Assembly: GCA_012064385.1 (NCBI GenBank)
Contig: QRDG01000129.1
Location: 1,709,380-1,773,379, forward strand
Source: Puccinellia tenuiflora
Lineage: Eukaryota > Streptophyta > Magnoliopsida > Poales > Poaceae
Length of the DNA: 64,000 nucleotides
Reading direction: 5' to 3'
Shown: positions 1-10,201 of the stretch, in pieces
Position numbering within the stretch: the stretch's first letter is position 1
Layout: the number at the start of each line of letters is the position of its first letter
Program-made: the position numbers and the translations under genes
The notes under the pieces: generated by a model
Told to the model about the DNA's origin: nothing
What the model saw: only the letters and a program-made list of their open reading frames with translations
The model's database searches: none

Positions 1-158
1 CAACAATGTCGGCAATCTTCAAGTCCAATACCATCTTCTCTTCCAGCCATTGGAGACGAAGATCTTCACTTATCTTCAATTTTGCTTTCAAATCGTTGTT
101 TTCTTTTTCTAAAAACTCGACAATAGGGTCGGCTGGAATTTCCGGTTCAACTAGCTCC
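1..158 (-). CDS. CACTA element coiled-coil protein, one exon (partial)
   Basis: Read on the minus strand, the sequence is open after a good acceptor (TTTCTTTAG before position 158) and continues past the window edge. The peptide is charged and heptad-like (EFLEKENNDLKAKLK, then a second stretch ending LDLKIADIV), the kind of coiled coil encoded by the accessory gene of grass CACTA elements. It lies 0.9 kb inside the 5' terminus, as expected for an early exon. Function beyond 'transposon-encoded' cannot be stated. Confidence 0.5.
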
Positions 159-796
159 TAAAGAAAAATATATCTATGACAAGTTGGTCGGCATGATTGT
201 TATAACCACGAAAAAAAATAGTTATAAAAATATACCACATCCGAATCATAGACCGGACGAGGGCCGACGGGGACTGATATCAAAACCATGACACTATACA
301 TATAAAAAAAACACAAGAAAATTATACAACAAATAATTATGCATTTAAATCATATAACTAAGATTTTTTTAAATAAAAGATAAAAAAGTGTCTCACCGAG
401 GTGGTGTCGGTTACGGAGTGGCGCGGGCGATCGACGGCGGTGAGTAGGGGACGGGACGACACTATATGAAACCACAAATTATACTTTAATTTGAGCTCAA
501 AATGCATATAAAATAAATGAAATCCCTAACTTAGGCATTTCATCAAACACCTTGCAAGTACTACAAAAATCAAACTAGCTAAACTTGCAACAAAATGAGC
601 TAAACTTGGAATGCCGGAAGAGAAGATGAAGAAGTTGCTAACCCTTGTATACGGTGCCACAAATCTTCACAAATGTTGAAGGAAAATGGGGTGAATTAGA
701 GCTTGGGAGAGAGGAAAAATGGAGTTGGGCTCGGGTTGGTCAAAAAATGGAGCTGGCCGGCTCGGGGTGGAAGAAGATATATAGGCAGAGCCTCTT

Positions 797-1071
797 TAGT
801 ACCGGTTGTTATTGCCAACCGGTACTAAAGAGTAACCTTTAGTACCGGTTGTTTAAAACAGCCGGTACTAAAGGGCTGGCCGTGGGTCACCAACCGTGAC
901 AGCATGTGCACCAACCCTTTAGTACCGGTTGGTGTTAGAAACCGGTACTAAAGAGTAGCCTTTACCGGTTGTTAACACCAACCGGTACTAAAGGATTGGA
1001 GGCCTGGCGCAGATAAATAACCGGTGCTAATGACCCCCTTAGTACCGGTTTTTGGACAACCGGTACTAAAG
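797..1071. repeat. CACTA subterminal hairpin repeats
   Basis: Five imperfect palindromes of about 36 bp (near 797, 837, 917, 959 and 1037), each with TTTAGTACCGGTTG facing CAACCGGTACTAAAG around a short loop. Subterminal repeats of this kind bind the transposase in En/Spm elements. The same repeat occurs at 60056-60260. Confidence 0.85.
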
Positions 1072-1110
1072 TGAGCGCACCGTTGTCCCCTTTTCTACTA
1101 GTGTATAAGC

Positions 1111-1873
1111 GTGTGTTTGGATGCCGACCTAGACGTGTATCAGATGGTTTGGGCCCGAATGGAACCACCCACGACTTGGAATATTCGCTCCAGATGCTGT
1201 ATGGATTGGTTCGCTGAAATCGGTCGAACCGTTCGGCCCACTTCGCATAACCATCTATTGTCCTCGCTAATTCCCATTGCCTGCTGCTAATCTGTCGTCC
1301 TCGTCCGCCGGCCTGCAGCTGCGATCTGTCCGCCGGCCGCCGCACAAATCCATGGCTGCCGACGCAGCCTCCGACCAACCGGTCACCGCCACATCCTCCA
1401 ACCCACCGGAAGCTCCGCCCGGCGCAGTCACGCTTCATGACGTCCTCCCCGTTCATCTCCGCCACGGCGGCATCGAGCTCGCATACGGAGACGGGGGGCG
1501 CCCACCGTCCAGGTGTGCTGCTCGTCAGTGTACAGGTCGTAGGCGGGAGCGTGGTCTGCCCCCGCAGCGGCCGAGATGCCTCGCTCAACCCAGCGGCCGG
1601 AAGCCGCCGCCCCCGCTGCGTGCGGATGCGCATGCTGCCGGTGTGAAGGTCACACGAGATGCCTCGGAGCTGTTTCCCATTTTTTGGTTAAGCTAATTAC
1701 GATTGATCATCTCGTAACCAATTGCTACTAAATATGAGTATAAGCTAGGTAAATTTCATCCCATCCACCCTTTCAACCAAACAAAAGGTAGGATCGGACT
1801 ATATGGACCATCCCAGCGTCAAAATGAGGGCCATCCAATCCCATACACTTTGATCCATCAATCAAACACACAC
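1111..1873. mobile_element. Candidate TIR DNA element carrying a GC-rich gene-like fragment
   Basis: The ends are inverted (GTGTGTTTGG at 1111; CAAACACACAC ending 1873) with weaker inverted similarity further in (ATGGNNTGGGCCC-type blocks). Both ends are flanked by TAAGC (1106-1110 and 1874-1878), a possible 5-bp target duplication. The middle (about 1270-1640) is GC-rich and open in several frames; one plus-strand reading is MAADAASDQPVTATSS and onward, but no frame is convincing, so it is more likely a captured exon relic than a gene. The superfamily is not clear from the TSD length. Confidence 0.4.
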
Positions 1874-2468
1874 TAAGCTTGGAGATTTTACGCCCATCTC
1901 GTATTTATCCCGCCCTATTTCCCTCTCTCTTTTATTTTTTCCGCCCATTTTTCGTGACCGGTCGTTAAATCCACAAAACATGCAATTATTCATCGGTGTT
2001 GTTTTAAAACGATTACGTGACATAGCGCATCACTTGTTTGACCCCCGAACAAGCATAAGATCACACCATTCGGAGGTGGGGCATGCGGTTCCGGCTTTTT
2101 CCCGCACAAATTTTTGACCGGTCGTTAATTCAACTACCGCTCCAAGTCATCGTATTTGTCTCTTTGCGCGGACCGTAACTTGTGCATGCGGCCGCCGATC
2201 GGGCCGGTTCCGGTGGTGTCGGAAAGCCCTCGAAAAGTAGAAGTTCACGGTAAATGAGAGGTCGTCAACATTCTATGTTCATTGCATTCTCCCGCCCGTT
2301 CCCGAGGCTACCTAGCACATTGACGTCGTACTTTTTCACGCCCGTTTCTTTTTTCCATGAAAAATGTTTTACCGCCGGTGTCTTTTTGCGCAAAACGTAA
2401 CTTGTGCATGCGGGCTCCGATCGAGACGGTTTCGGTGCCATTGGAAAACTCTCGAAAAGTTGGGATTC
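1874..2468. other. Unclassified intergenic DNA with a direct repeat
   Basis: No gene seen. An imperfect direct repeat of about 82 bp occurs at about 2159-2240 and 2381-2462 (shared core CGTAACTTGTGCATGCGG, both ending CTCGAAAAG). This DNA abuts the cysteine-rich peptide copy a and replaces its C-terminal codons. Confidence 0.5.
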
Positions 2469-2723
2469 CTATGACTCGTGCTTCTCGGTTTCGGTGTCAC
2501 CTGGTCCTTTTGCCGCGCACTTCTGCACGCACCGAGGCTTGTTGGGCTCAAGGGCGGATTCGCCGATGCCTTTGCCCAGGAGGCCGGCCGCCCAAATCAT
2601 CTCCGGCGCCACCTCATCCTCTAGCCGCCTTGTGAATGTCGACGCTGACGCGCCAACCGCCGGAGAGGCGGACGCCGCAAGGAGAAGGGGCGGCGAGGAG
2701 GCGAGGACTCGGTTGCCATGCAT
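2469..2723 (-). pseudogene. Small secreted cysteine-rich peptide, copy a, C-terminus replaced
   Basis: An 84-aa open frame on the minus strand starting MHGNR, with a short hydrophobic signal-like segment, then the family pro-region STFTRRLEDEVAPE and IGESALEPNK. It follows copy b (10987-11277) until the motif CAAK, then reads GPGDTETEKHES and stops. Only two of the six family cysteines remain. The break at about 2505 joins to the unrelated repeat-bearing DNA on the left. A TATA-like stretch lies about 55 bp upstream. It may still be transcribed, but the mature peptide would lack the cysteine framework. Confidence 0.6.
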
Positions 2724-2777
2724 TGTGCTACGGTGTGTATGCTGGTGGAGTGGTGGTGCTTCATGACTGCTTGACTG

Positions 2778-2788
2778 ATATATATATA
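2778..2788 (-). promoter_or_regulatory. TATA-like box of copy a
   Basis: ATATATATATA lies about 55 bp upstream of the copy a start codon, on the appropriate side for the minus strand. The corresponding positions in copies b and c also carry TATA-like sequences, which suggests the promoter was duplicated with the gene. Confidence 0.45.
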
Positions 2789-2789
2789 C

Positions 2790-3680
2790 TACACGTAAAC
2801 AATCATGCTCCACAGAAAACAATCATTAATTTAGACGTACTACCTCTACAATTAATCATGCAATAATGCTCCACTAGAAATCATGGTCCGCTGCCACAAA
2901 GTGCATGCAAAGGGCATATATATGGAAAAAATAGGTACATGCATGCACACAGCTCACAAAAACTGAAAACATATATACTTGTTTCACCACCTAGCCATAT
3001 TAATTTTCTTCCCAAGCTACGTAGTACCACTTCATTTGCAAGTTACGCATAATCATTTGGGGGGACCGGACAGCACCAGTCGGGAGTCGGGACAGGCAAA
3101 CCATAACTCTTGCATTTCACGCTACGACGCATTCTTCATTTCAGTTAGCACGCGTGTGCTAGCAGCAACCAAAGCACCAGATTAAGGTGTCAAGTAGGAT
3201 CCTAACTAAATCCTACTTATAGTTCATTTGGAGATTTTTAGTGTAATTGTTTTCTTCAAAATTGCACTGAAATCTTCAAATAAATCCTACTAAAAGTTTT
3301 CTTAAAATTTTAGTGCAATTGTCAAGTGGGATTTAGATGGGATCCTCAAAAATTATACTATAAATATCTCAATGAACTATAAGTGGGATTTCGGAGGGAT
3401 CCTACTTGACACCTTACACCGGATCATTTATCTCCCACTACACCGATAAAATTGATCCAATTACAGAAATCCTTCATCAATCTCGGCTGCAAACACAAAA
3501 TAATAGTCACACATCCAATACATAGGCCTCATAAATCGAGAGTGATAAACATTATCTTCTATTTCCGCTAAGCCGAGGGGATTTCCACTTTTAGAATGTA
3601 CTTATGCCTTATGCGAGTCAGGAATGTTTTCTACATTTTAACACATTTAAACAAGAGAATGGTGAGATCACTCTCTTTTT
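2790..3680. repeat. Duplicated flank block A (paralogous to about 26.4-27.1 kb)
   Basis: This block, interrupted by the MITE at 3186-3413, can be followed collinearly in 26380-27095. Shared anchors include CAAAAACTGAAAACATATA, CAAACCATAACTCTTGCATT and CAGAAATCCTTCATCA, with GCTAAGCCGAGGGGA near the end. It is non-coding upstream sequence of the duplicated peptide genes. Its first 90 bp (CAATCATGCTCCACAGAAAA) occur again at 5148-5230. Confidence 0.7.
3186..3413. mobile_element. Foldback MITE
   Basis: A 228-bp palindromic element: GGTGTCAAGTAGGATCC at the left and its exact reverse complement at the right, with internal pairing (ATCCTACTTATAGTTCATT against AATGAACTATAAGTGGGAT). It interrupts duplicated block A; the paralogous block at about 26.77 kb lacks it and shows the empty site. 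The target duplication is ambiguous: TTA (PIF/Harbinger type), or a 9-10 bp repeat CACCAGATTA / CACCGGATCA suggested by the empty-site comparison. Confidence 0.75.
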
Positions 3681-3734
3681 TGAAGATTCGTTGTGGTGGA
3701 TGACTTTGTGAGATTTTTTTGGAAGGTCATTTTC

Positions 3735-3960
3735 ATTTCAATGTATCAACCATACAGAGTATGCATTACACCCGCCTCTGCATAACAAGATGCACACAGC
3801 CTACAACACCCGATTTCGTCGCAAAAAGAATAAAATGACCACAAGCGAAGTACACGTATGACCAATCCGAAGATCACTAGGTCATCCATGTCGAATAAAA
3901 ATATCCTCCGCCGTGTGCTCCAGTCATACAGACGGCACCATTAAAAGGTATCGATTTTTC
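3735..3960 (-). mobile_element. LINE 3'-end fragment (antisense)
   Basis: On the minus strand this carries the LINE tail seen at 30998-31078: the motif TGTGTGCATCTTGTTATGCAGAGG followed by a degenerate A/T end (given here as one motif only for its central part GCATCTTGTTATGCAGAG). Upstream of it lies a stretch also found at about 55.68-55.75 kb (CCAATCCGAAGATCAC). A 5'-truncated insertion with no coding capacity. Confidence 0.6.
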
Positions 3961-4398
3961 ACACGCTGTAATGCTCCTCTACGCTGGCTTGACTTCACCG
4001 TGGCGCGAGGAGGCGCGGTGACATCAGGAGGCGGCGGCGGTATCCTGAGGAGGCGGCAGCAGTGAGGCGAGGAGGAGGTGGCGGCGGTGAGGCGACGAAG
4101 GAGGAGACACGGCGTGAGGATGAGAGGAGGCTCGCGGGGGGAAATGAATCGACCGGGCTGGGGGGTGCGCGGGTCGAAGCTCGATGGGACCCACGTGTGG
4201 GAGAGTTTTCTGTATGACCTCGGCTGGGCTGAGGTGCGAAGCTCGATTCGAGATTCACAACCCAGCCAGGCCGAGGAGGCTTTTCTGTATAGTGGGCAAG
4301 GCTGAGGGGAGGGAGCCGGGCTACCAAACAGCCCAAAATTGGGTGGGCAGGATTGGGAAGAGATTTTCTGGAGGGAGACGGGCTACGAAACACGCCCT
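3961..4398. other. GC-rich unclassified segment, possible DNA-transposon end
   Basis: It contains a GGAGGCGGC-rich low-complexity stretch (4000-4100). It ends with GGGCTACGAAACACGCCC, the style of TIR used by several grass DNA transposons, immediately before peptide-gene fragment e. Open frames here are low-complexity and not convincing as genes. Confidence 0.35.
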
Positions 4399-4520
4399 CA
4401 GTGAACATCAATGCCGATGTGCAATTAAGCAGCCGGAGAGGCGGATGCCTCAAGGTGAAGGGCGGCGAGGAGTATGCTGCTAGAGTGGTGGTGCTCCATA
4501 AGTGCTTGATATATACTCTC
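4399..4520 (-). pseudogene. Cysteine-rich peptide gene, fragment e
   Basis: Aligned with copy a over the signal-peptide and start region: GCCGGAGAGGCGGATGCC, GGGCGGCGAGGAG and GAGTGGTGGTGCT match copy a in order. The start codon and cysteine region are missing. The left edge is sharp at 4399, where the GC-rich segment joins. To the right, the promoter-like TATATACT stretch is split by the Stowaway element at 4538-4922. Confidence 0.55.
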
Positions 4521-4537
4521 GATATCTTCCAGAATTA

Positions 4538-4922
4538 CCCTCCGTCACGGTTAAGTCGAAATAAAACTTTGTAAATTTTTACTCAATATATACAAAATTA
4601 TCTACACCTATAATACGAAATATGCATATTGCACGAAAATGTATTTTATGATGATTCTAATAAAATTAATGTGCCATCCTCTCTTCCTTTTATTTTACCG
4701 GGTGACCATGGTCTGCATGACAATATTTTTTCACCCATTTTTTTTGTAAAATTGGTTCCACTAATCAATGAAATTAGCAGCTCTCCTGCTAACTTTAGAA
4801 AAAATATTAATGTAATATCTTAGATATTAATATTTTTACTCTATATTTAGTCAAAATTTACAAAGTCTAACTTTGACTAAATGCAGAATGCAGGGTAATT
4901 TCGGATAGTGGGACTGAGGGAG
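4538..4922. mobile_element. Stowaway-like MITE, degenerate
   Basis: The left end reads TA + CCCTCCGTCACGG and the right end reads CTGAGGGAG + TA, matching the Tc1/mariner-derived Stowaway termini and the TA target. About 385 bp, AT-rich, with inverted internal pairing (CTTTGTAAATTTT against AAAATTTACAAAG). It sits within duplicated promoter DNA of the peptide family. Confidence 0.6.
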
Positions 4923-5293
4923 TATATATATATACATACTACACGTAGGGTAATTTCGGATAGATGTAATTATATATACTACACGTCCGCGGAAATAATC
5001 GAGTTTGGTTGGAGAAGTGGAGCAGGGGAGTCCCTCGCGTACAAAAATTTAAAGTTTTTGCTCACATAGAGGTGTTTGTATAATTTTGTATATACCTACA
5101 TTAAGACATACTTTCTTCTAACTGTCATTCAGACTTACATAAAGTCAATCATGCTCCACAGAAAACAAATCATAATTTAGACTAACTGAACAATCATGCA
5201 ATGTGCTCCTCCAGAAAACAAATAATAATTTAGTCACAGCAATATCCGTGAAGAAAGCTCTCATATACTATAAGAAAACCAGATCGAATAAAG
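4923..5293. repeat. Duplicated promoter flank fragment
   Basis: The two TATATATACTACACGT copies and the block 5148-5230 (CAATCATGCTCCACAGAAAA and following) repeat the flank of copy a at 2775-2880. The stretch 5000-5145 between them has no match in the window and no gene. Confidence 0.55.
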
Positions 5294-5695
5294 CTAAGAA
5301 TGTTGTAGGTGCAACATGTCAAACGTCCTTGGCGTTGCCTTCTCATAGTCCGGTAGAGTAAACACGAAACCCTCAAACTGGACGACGACGTCGGAATCCT
5401 CGTTGTCACCGGACGGCCGCAACTGCAGGTAGAAGCAAAACTCCTGATCCAGCAACACGGGGTTCTCCAGCTCCACGGCCGTCGTCTCCGAGGAGAGGTG
5501 CGCGAGCACGATGTTCTGCGTGCCCATCTCGACGCAGACGGAGACGACGCCCTGGCCAGCGGCGCTCTCCGGATCAACGAGGAAGACGTGGGTGAGCAAC
5601 AAGGGCTCGTCCTCCCACGAGACCAGTCTCGTCTCCTCGCCTCTCCGGTGCTGCAAGAACCAGCGGTGCCGTTGCAGCTCATGAGCCATGGCCAT
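5294..5695 (-). CDS. Nucleoplasmin-like (HD2/FKBP53 N-domain type) protein, putative
   Basis: An intact single-exon frame of 133 aa. The start at 5695 (MAMAHELQRH) was chosen because upstream in-frame sequence is 5'UTR-like and the 5793 start lies in a different, biased frame. The fold pattern resembles the plant nucleoplasmin-like domain: after about residue 30, LLLTHVFLVD, a run of beta-strand-like segments (VSVCVEMGTQ, IVLAHLSSE, VELENPVLLDQEFCFYL), an acidic turn (GDNEDSD), then VVQFEGFVF. Known members (HD2 histone deacetylases, FKBP43/53) start directly with this domain and carry acidic tails; here the protein ends soon after it, so it would be a stand-alone domain. The similarity is by eye only. 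It could instead be an orphan gene. No introns are needed. Confidence 0.5.
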   Translation of the reverse strand: MAMAHELQRHRWFLQHRRGEETRLVSWEDEPLLLTHVFLVDPESAAGQGVVSVCVEMGTQNIVLAHLSSETTAVELENPVLLDQEFCFYLQLRPSGDNEDSDVVVQFEGFVFTLPDYEKATPRTFDMLHLQHS

Positions 5696-5810
5696 GCTAG
5701 CTTCACCGATCGTTCGTCGCGCGAGCGAGTTGCTATATATTGTATCTCCACCTCGATCAATCTTCTTTTCCTGAGCTCATGAACCTCAACCACGTACTCG
5801 TGTCTTTGTG

Positions 5811-5820
5811 CTTATATACA
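5811..5820 (-). promoter_or_regulatory. TATA box of the nucleoplasmin-like ORF
   Basis: TGTATATAAG on the minus strand, about 115 bp upstream of the start codon at 5695, would give a 5'UTR of roughly 80-90 bp. A second, weaker TATATA lies at about 5732-5739. The remnant CACTA end begins 115 bp further upstream. Confidence 0.5.
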
Positions 5821-6478
5821 TCGATTGGGCACACCGATTCTGTCTTTGCCCGAATCGATCGTCTTTAAAAGATTGAACTATACCGATTGGTATTGGGTAT
5901 TCTTCGACTCGGAGCAGCCACCGCTCGAAAGCTACGCTGGTGGAAATAAACCACCCATTTGTCCCGGTTGGTTTGGGCCATTAGTCCCGGTTTCCCAGCC
6001 GGGACTAGCCAATCGGGACTAATGCTAGTCCCGGTTGGGACACGAACCGGGACTAATGGGTGCAACACGTGGCCCGTTCGGAGGTAGCAGGTACGAACCG
6101 GGACTATTGACCCGTGGATTTAATCCCGATTCGTATTACGAATCGGGATTATTGGCTCGCCAGATTTTTTCACTTTTTTCAGAAATTTCAGAAAATTGTT
6201 TAAATTTGTAAAATTAATAATGCTTATTCTGTAATTCAAAAAAATATGAATAAAATACCAAAATATTCATAAAATAAGACATATTTGATTATGTCAAATG
6301 TATGCATGTTTAAAAAACTTAAATTAAATATTTTTTACAACTAAAAAAATGCCACTACTAGTTAAATAAGGGAAACCACTATTACACATCATCGTCACGA
6401 ATATATTACACACATCTCATTCGTCGTGTTTGGTCAAACATATTATAAACGGTACATGTAGTACACAGTAGTTTTATT

Positions 6479-6480
<2 letters not shown>

Positions 6481-6528
<48 letters not shown>
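6481..6528. repeat. (TA)24 microsatellite
   Basis: Uninterrupted TA dinucleotide repeat, 48 bp, inside the degenerate CACTA element just beyond its protein stop codon. Probably length-polymorphic. Confidence 0.95.
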
Positions 6529-6532
<4 letters not shown>

Positions 6533-6560
6533 TCTTTTACACTCACTATTTAATTTAAAC

Positions 6561-8735
6561 CTTACAGTAGTATTCCCCTTTCGGATCTAGAACCTCTGCA
6601 TCTAAGAATCCGGCAATTTCCTCTTGAATTGCTCGTACGAGATCCTGTGGTATAAGGCCTTCCCGCAACCGTTCGATCTAATTAAAAAATGGTCAATACA
6701 TATGAATGAAAGTAAACACAATTGATGACAATAAACTAAAATTATGAATATTGCATACGCACTTCAATTTGTTCTAAGATTCTGCCCTTCTTACAGCACG
6801 TCTGACGAATGAACTTGCAGACGTAGTATCCACATAAATGATTCCCACTTTCCTGGCTGAAGCACTCTACGGGAACAGAGTTCAATCAAAAAATGGTAAT
6901 GGTATTGAACTAGAATAAAAAAGATGCGCGGATCTAGCTAGTAGTACTTACATTTATTGGTTTAAATGTAATCTCCTTCGCCCAATCACCCCTAGCCCTG
7001 GCGGTGAATCGTTTCCAAGCCCTGCCGGGCAAAGAAAATGATTAAAGGAGTTATATATTAATTACTTGCTATCAGTAAATGAACGGAAAGTTGCCGATAT
7101 AGTGCCATAATGATTGAAATTACCTCTGCAGACATTCCTAAATGTCCGTCCAATCCTAAAGGGGTTTACGTAAGGAGTTCATGACAAGTACTAGTCCTTT
7201 ATCAAGCATAATGATTAGCAGAATAAATTGGAAGCTGCGCACGCATAAGTCATCAATTATACACTTAACATTGAGAAATTAAGCGAAATAGAATGTGTAG
7301 AAGACATTAACACTTACTTGAAGTTGTAAGGAAATAGTATTTCTCTTTTGGTTTCGTTAAACCATAACGCATTTATCAAGTTATTCTCTGTGTCGTCGTA
7401 AAAATCATGGAGACTTTTTTCATGAACGAAATTTGGGTCAACGAACCCAATGTCATAGATTTGTCCTCTTTTGCATTGGAGAATCTTCATTCTTCATAAT
7501 TAATATAGTGATGAGTAAGATTATAAATGCAATGAACGAGTTGAGCTAGCTAGAGACTTAATTACAGAAATAATACTAACAGACAATAAGCACTGATGAT
7601 AGCTTTGTCAAGGGCGTCTTGTTGGTATAACTGAAATAATTCAGAAAATTCAATCATTACCACGCCAGCTCCATGCCCGTAATGCTCGTTCTTATATCCC
7701 ACGTGGATCCAATTTCCCCCTTTCTTTGAGTCTTTCATGTACCAACTATGCAATCTTCGCATTTTTGTTGGTAGATCTTTGACTAACTCAGGTTTGACGA
7801 GAGGATGCCCGTGCCGGTATTTGTATTTTGGTATTATTTCTTCGTGGAATTGTAATTGGTTTAAGTACTAAGCAATAGACAAGGCATGAGCAGAGGCTGC
7901 TTCTCCGTACAGTGCAACAAACTCAGAATCGATGCCGACCGCATGTTTGCTCGACCCCACCTCGGTAGCGGAAAACACTTTGAGCGGGGGGCACGATTGT
8001 TTTTGCTATTCTCCGAGCTGGGCAACTGGCTTGCACTACCATTTTTCGACCGTCGTTTATTTGCCTGAACCGACTTGAGAATAGAGCGCTCATAGTCTGG
8101 TGTCAGCTTTGGCGGGGTTGTTCAAGGGTCTTCACCATTTTCATGACGGCGGCTTTTTCTTCTGGGGTGTCGGGGAACTCTGCCGCTTTCGGCTTCTTTT
8201 TCTTCAAGTTAGCAAACCACTGTTCCGTTTGGGCTTTTACGATCGCCTCATTTTCCTCCACCGTACAGTCGTAAGGTCTCTTGGGAAGATTCTTATGCTG
8301 TACTTTTGGGAGGGGTGACCTTCTACATTTCGGTGACCGGTCACCACTCCTCGTAGTACCAGCAGTGGTACGCTGAGCCTGAGTGGGCGGAGACGACTGA
8401 CGCGACGGCGGAGACGGCTGCTCTGGAGACTGGTGAGGCGGCGGAGACGGCGCCTGAGGCGGCGGCGGTGGAGAGGACTGTTGCGTTGGAGACTGGTGAG
8501 GAGTCGATGGCCTTGGCGGCCAGTTTGAAAGCACGATGAATTCCTTTGGCCATAGAATGGTACCTTTCCTGGCTTCTCCAAGTTCAACCACCTCCCCATC
8601 TTCACCTGCAGGGTGTTCCAGCTTCAGCTCCTCAAATCCTTTACTAACTTCATCCACCCTGACAACAGCGTAGCCATGAGGAACCGGGGAGCAATGCAAA
8701 GTTGGTGTAGGTCCAATTGGTACGGCACATGGCAA
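6561..8735 (-). pseudogene. CACTA-encoded Ulp1-like (C48) protease gene, decayed
   Basis: Exons recognised by comparison with 60522-64000, read right to left: a proline-rich region with GYAVVRVDEVSKGFEELKL (8103-8735); LPTKMRRLHSWYMK to FSELFQLYQQDALDK (about 7585-7800); YDIGFVDPN to REILFPYNF (about 7320-7495); LDKGLVLVMNSLRK (about 7140-7200); RAWKRFTARARGDW (about 6955-7025); CFSQESGNHLCGYYVCK, the catalytic-cysteine exon (about 6780-6870); and a final exon ending at TAA 6561. Lesions: an in-frame TAG at 7868-7870, a frame change near 7990, loss of the His-bearing start of the LDKG exon, Asn in place of the expected catalytic Asp (VMNSL for VWDSL), and a stop right after it. Not functional. 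Confidence 0.7.
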
Positions 8736-10201
8736 ACAAAATCAAAAAAAATGGAAAACCATCACATGGCATCCTTTTATGCGACCTACCACCTGAAAAA
8801 AATTATAAACATGAGTTATGGAGGTTTTTATAAAAAAACCTTCACATAAATGAGCTACGAGATATAAAGATGTATGGTTTTCGACTGAAATAAGCTAGGG
8901 TATGACATTTAACATAGCAAAAATGTCGGATGAGACAATATTTGACACACTGGTGTATCTTGGTGGTAGAATAGTATTGACTAAGGGGTTTAGGGTTTTC
9001 GTTGAATAAAACCCCATTTTTTATTTTTTAGTGTCAAAACAAGTTTTTTTTGTGAAGCAGCTACCAAAACGGCTCACCGAAAGAGGAACATCCAAATATA
9101 TAGAAAATAGTAGACCATCTTATAAGTGCATTTAACCCTGGGTTTCGATATAAAAACATACTTAGGTGTTTCAAATATTTCAGATAAATTCCTGCCGATT
9201 TCGCTGAAAGTGGGTATGGTTTGAACTACGACTGCTGCATAGTTTGTTCATGATTTTTTGAAAAAAATTAATTTTAGATCCATAATGTATAATTTCTTTA
9301 TAGATCTTTGACGGGTTTTTTGGATCGAATATACGGTTAGGTTTAGGTTTATCGTTAGGTTTTACGGTCTCGGTTTCGGGTTAGGGTTAGACATAACTAA
9401 TTCAAACAAAATAAATAAAAATGGAAAACATTCACATGGCATCCTTTTATGTGACCTACCACCTGGAAAAAATTATAAACATGAGTTATGGAGGTTTTTA
9501 TAAATAAACCTTCACAGAAATGAGTTACGAGATATAAAGATGTATGGTTTTCGACTGAAATAAGTTAGGGTATGACATTTAACATAGCAAAAAATGTCGG
9601 AATGAGACAATATTTAACACACTGGTGTATCTTGGTTGTAGAATAGTACTGACTAAGGGGTTTAGGGTTTTCGTTGAATAAAAACTCCATTTTTCATTTT
9701 TTAGTGTCAAAACAAGTTTTTTTTGTGAAGCGGCTACCAAAACGGCTCATCGAAAAAGGAACATCCAAATAGACAGAAAATAGTAGACCATCTTGTAAGT
9801 GCATTTAACCCTGGGTTTCGATATAAAAACATATTTAGGTGTTTCAAACATTTCAGATAAATTTCTGCCGATTTCGCTGGAAGTGGGTATGATTTGAACT
9901 ACGCTGCCACATAGTTTGGTCATGATTTTTTGAAAAAATCAAGTTTAGATCCATAATGTATACTTTCTTTATAGATCTTTGACGGTTTTTGTTGGATCGA
10001 AGATACGGTTAGGTTTAGGTTTCTCATTAGGGTTTACGGTCTCGGTTTCGGGCTAGGGTTAGACATAAGTAATTCAAACAAAATAAAAAAAGGAAAACCT
10101 TCACATGGCATCCTTTTATGTGACCTACCACCTGGAAAAAATTATAAACATGAGTTGTGGAGGTTAAATGAGCTACGAGATATAAAGATGTATGGTTTTC
10201 G
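8733..10201. repeat. 670-bp tandem duplication, two full units plus a partial third
   Basis: CACATGGCATCCTTTTATG begins at 8763, 9433 and 10102, giving periods of 670 and 669 bp. The units are about 95% alike by eye, include a GGGTTAGGGTTAGAC stretch near each end, and contain no gene. The third copy ends near 10201 after an internal deletion. It directly abuts the truncated CACTA protein frame at 8733. Confidence 0.9.

Larger units (their letters stand above)
1..1103 (-). mobile_element. CACTA (En/Spm) transposon, 5' end, partial
   Basis: The terminus reads CACTAGTAGAAAAGGGG on the minus strand (end at 1103), the expected CACTA terminal inverted repeat. Inside it lie subterminal inverted repeats of the TTTAGTACCGGTTG / CAACCGGTACTAAA type, and a coding exon lies further in on the minus strand. 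The element therefore runs leftward out of the window, and this is its 5' end. The element at 60033-64000 has the same subterminal motif and shows the 3' end of the same family. Class II cut-and-paste transposon; the transposase itself is not in view. Confidence 0.85.
5935..8735 (-). mobile_element. CACTA-like element, degenerate and truncated
   Basis: The left end is CGCTGGTGGAAAT (a CACTGGTGG terminus with one change) followed by subterminal inverted repeats of the AGTCCCGGTTGG / CCAACCGGGACT type (5960-6145), a different family from the ends at 1103 and 60033. The inside encodes a decayed Ulp1-type protein on the minus strand. The right side stops abruptly at about 8733, where the 670-bp tandem repeat begins. 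Confidence 0.7.

Noticed and set aside
962..1633. 223-aa minus-strand frame
   Set aside because: It spans a CACTA terminus, subterminal hairpins and the edge of another element. Its openness is due to GC content; no domain or consistent start.
5230..5793. 187-aa frame overlapping the nucleoplasmin-like ORF
   Set aside because: Arg/Ser-rich shadow frame of the same GC-rich exon. The 5294-5695 frame has the better protein character.
9370..9400. Telomere-like GGGTTAGGG stretches (also near 10040 and 18150)
   Set aside because: Only two to three units, part of the 670-bp repeat or of a 5' region (telo-box). No telomeric array.
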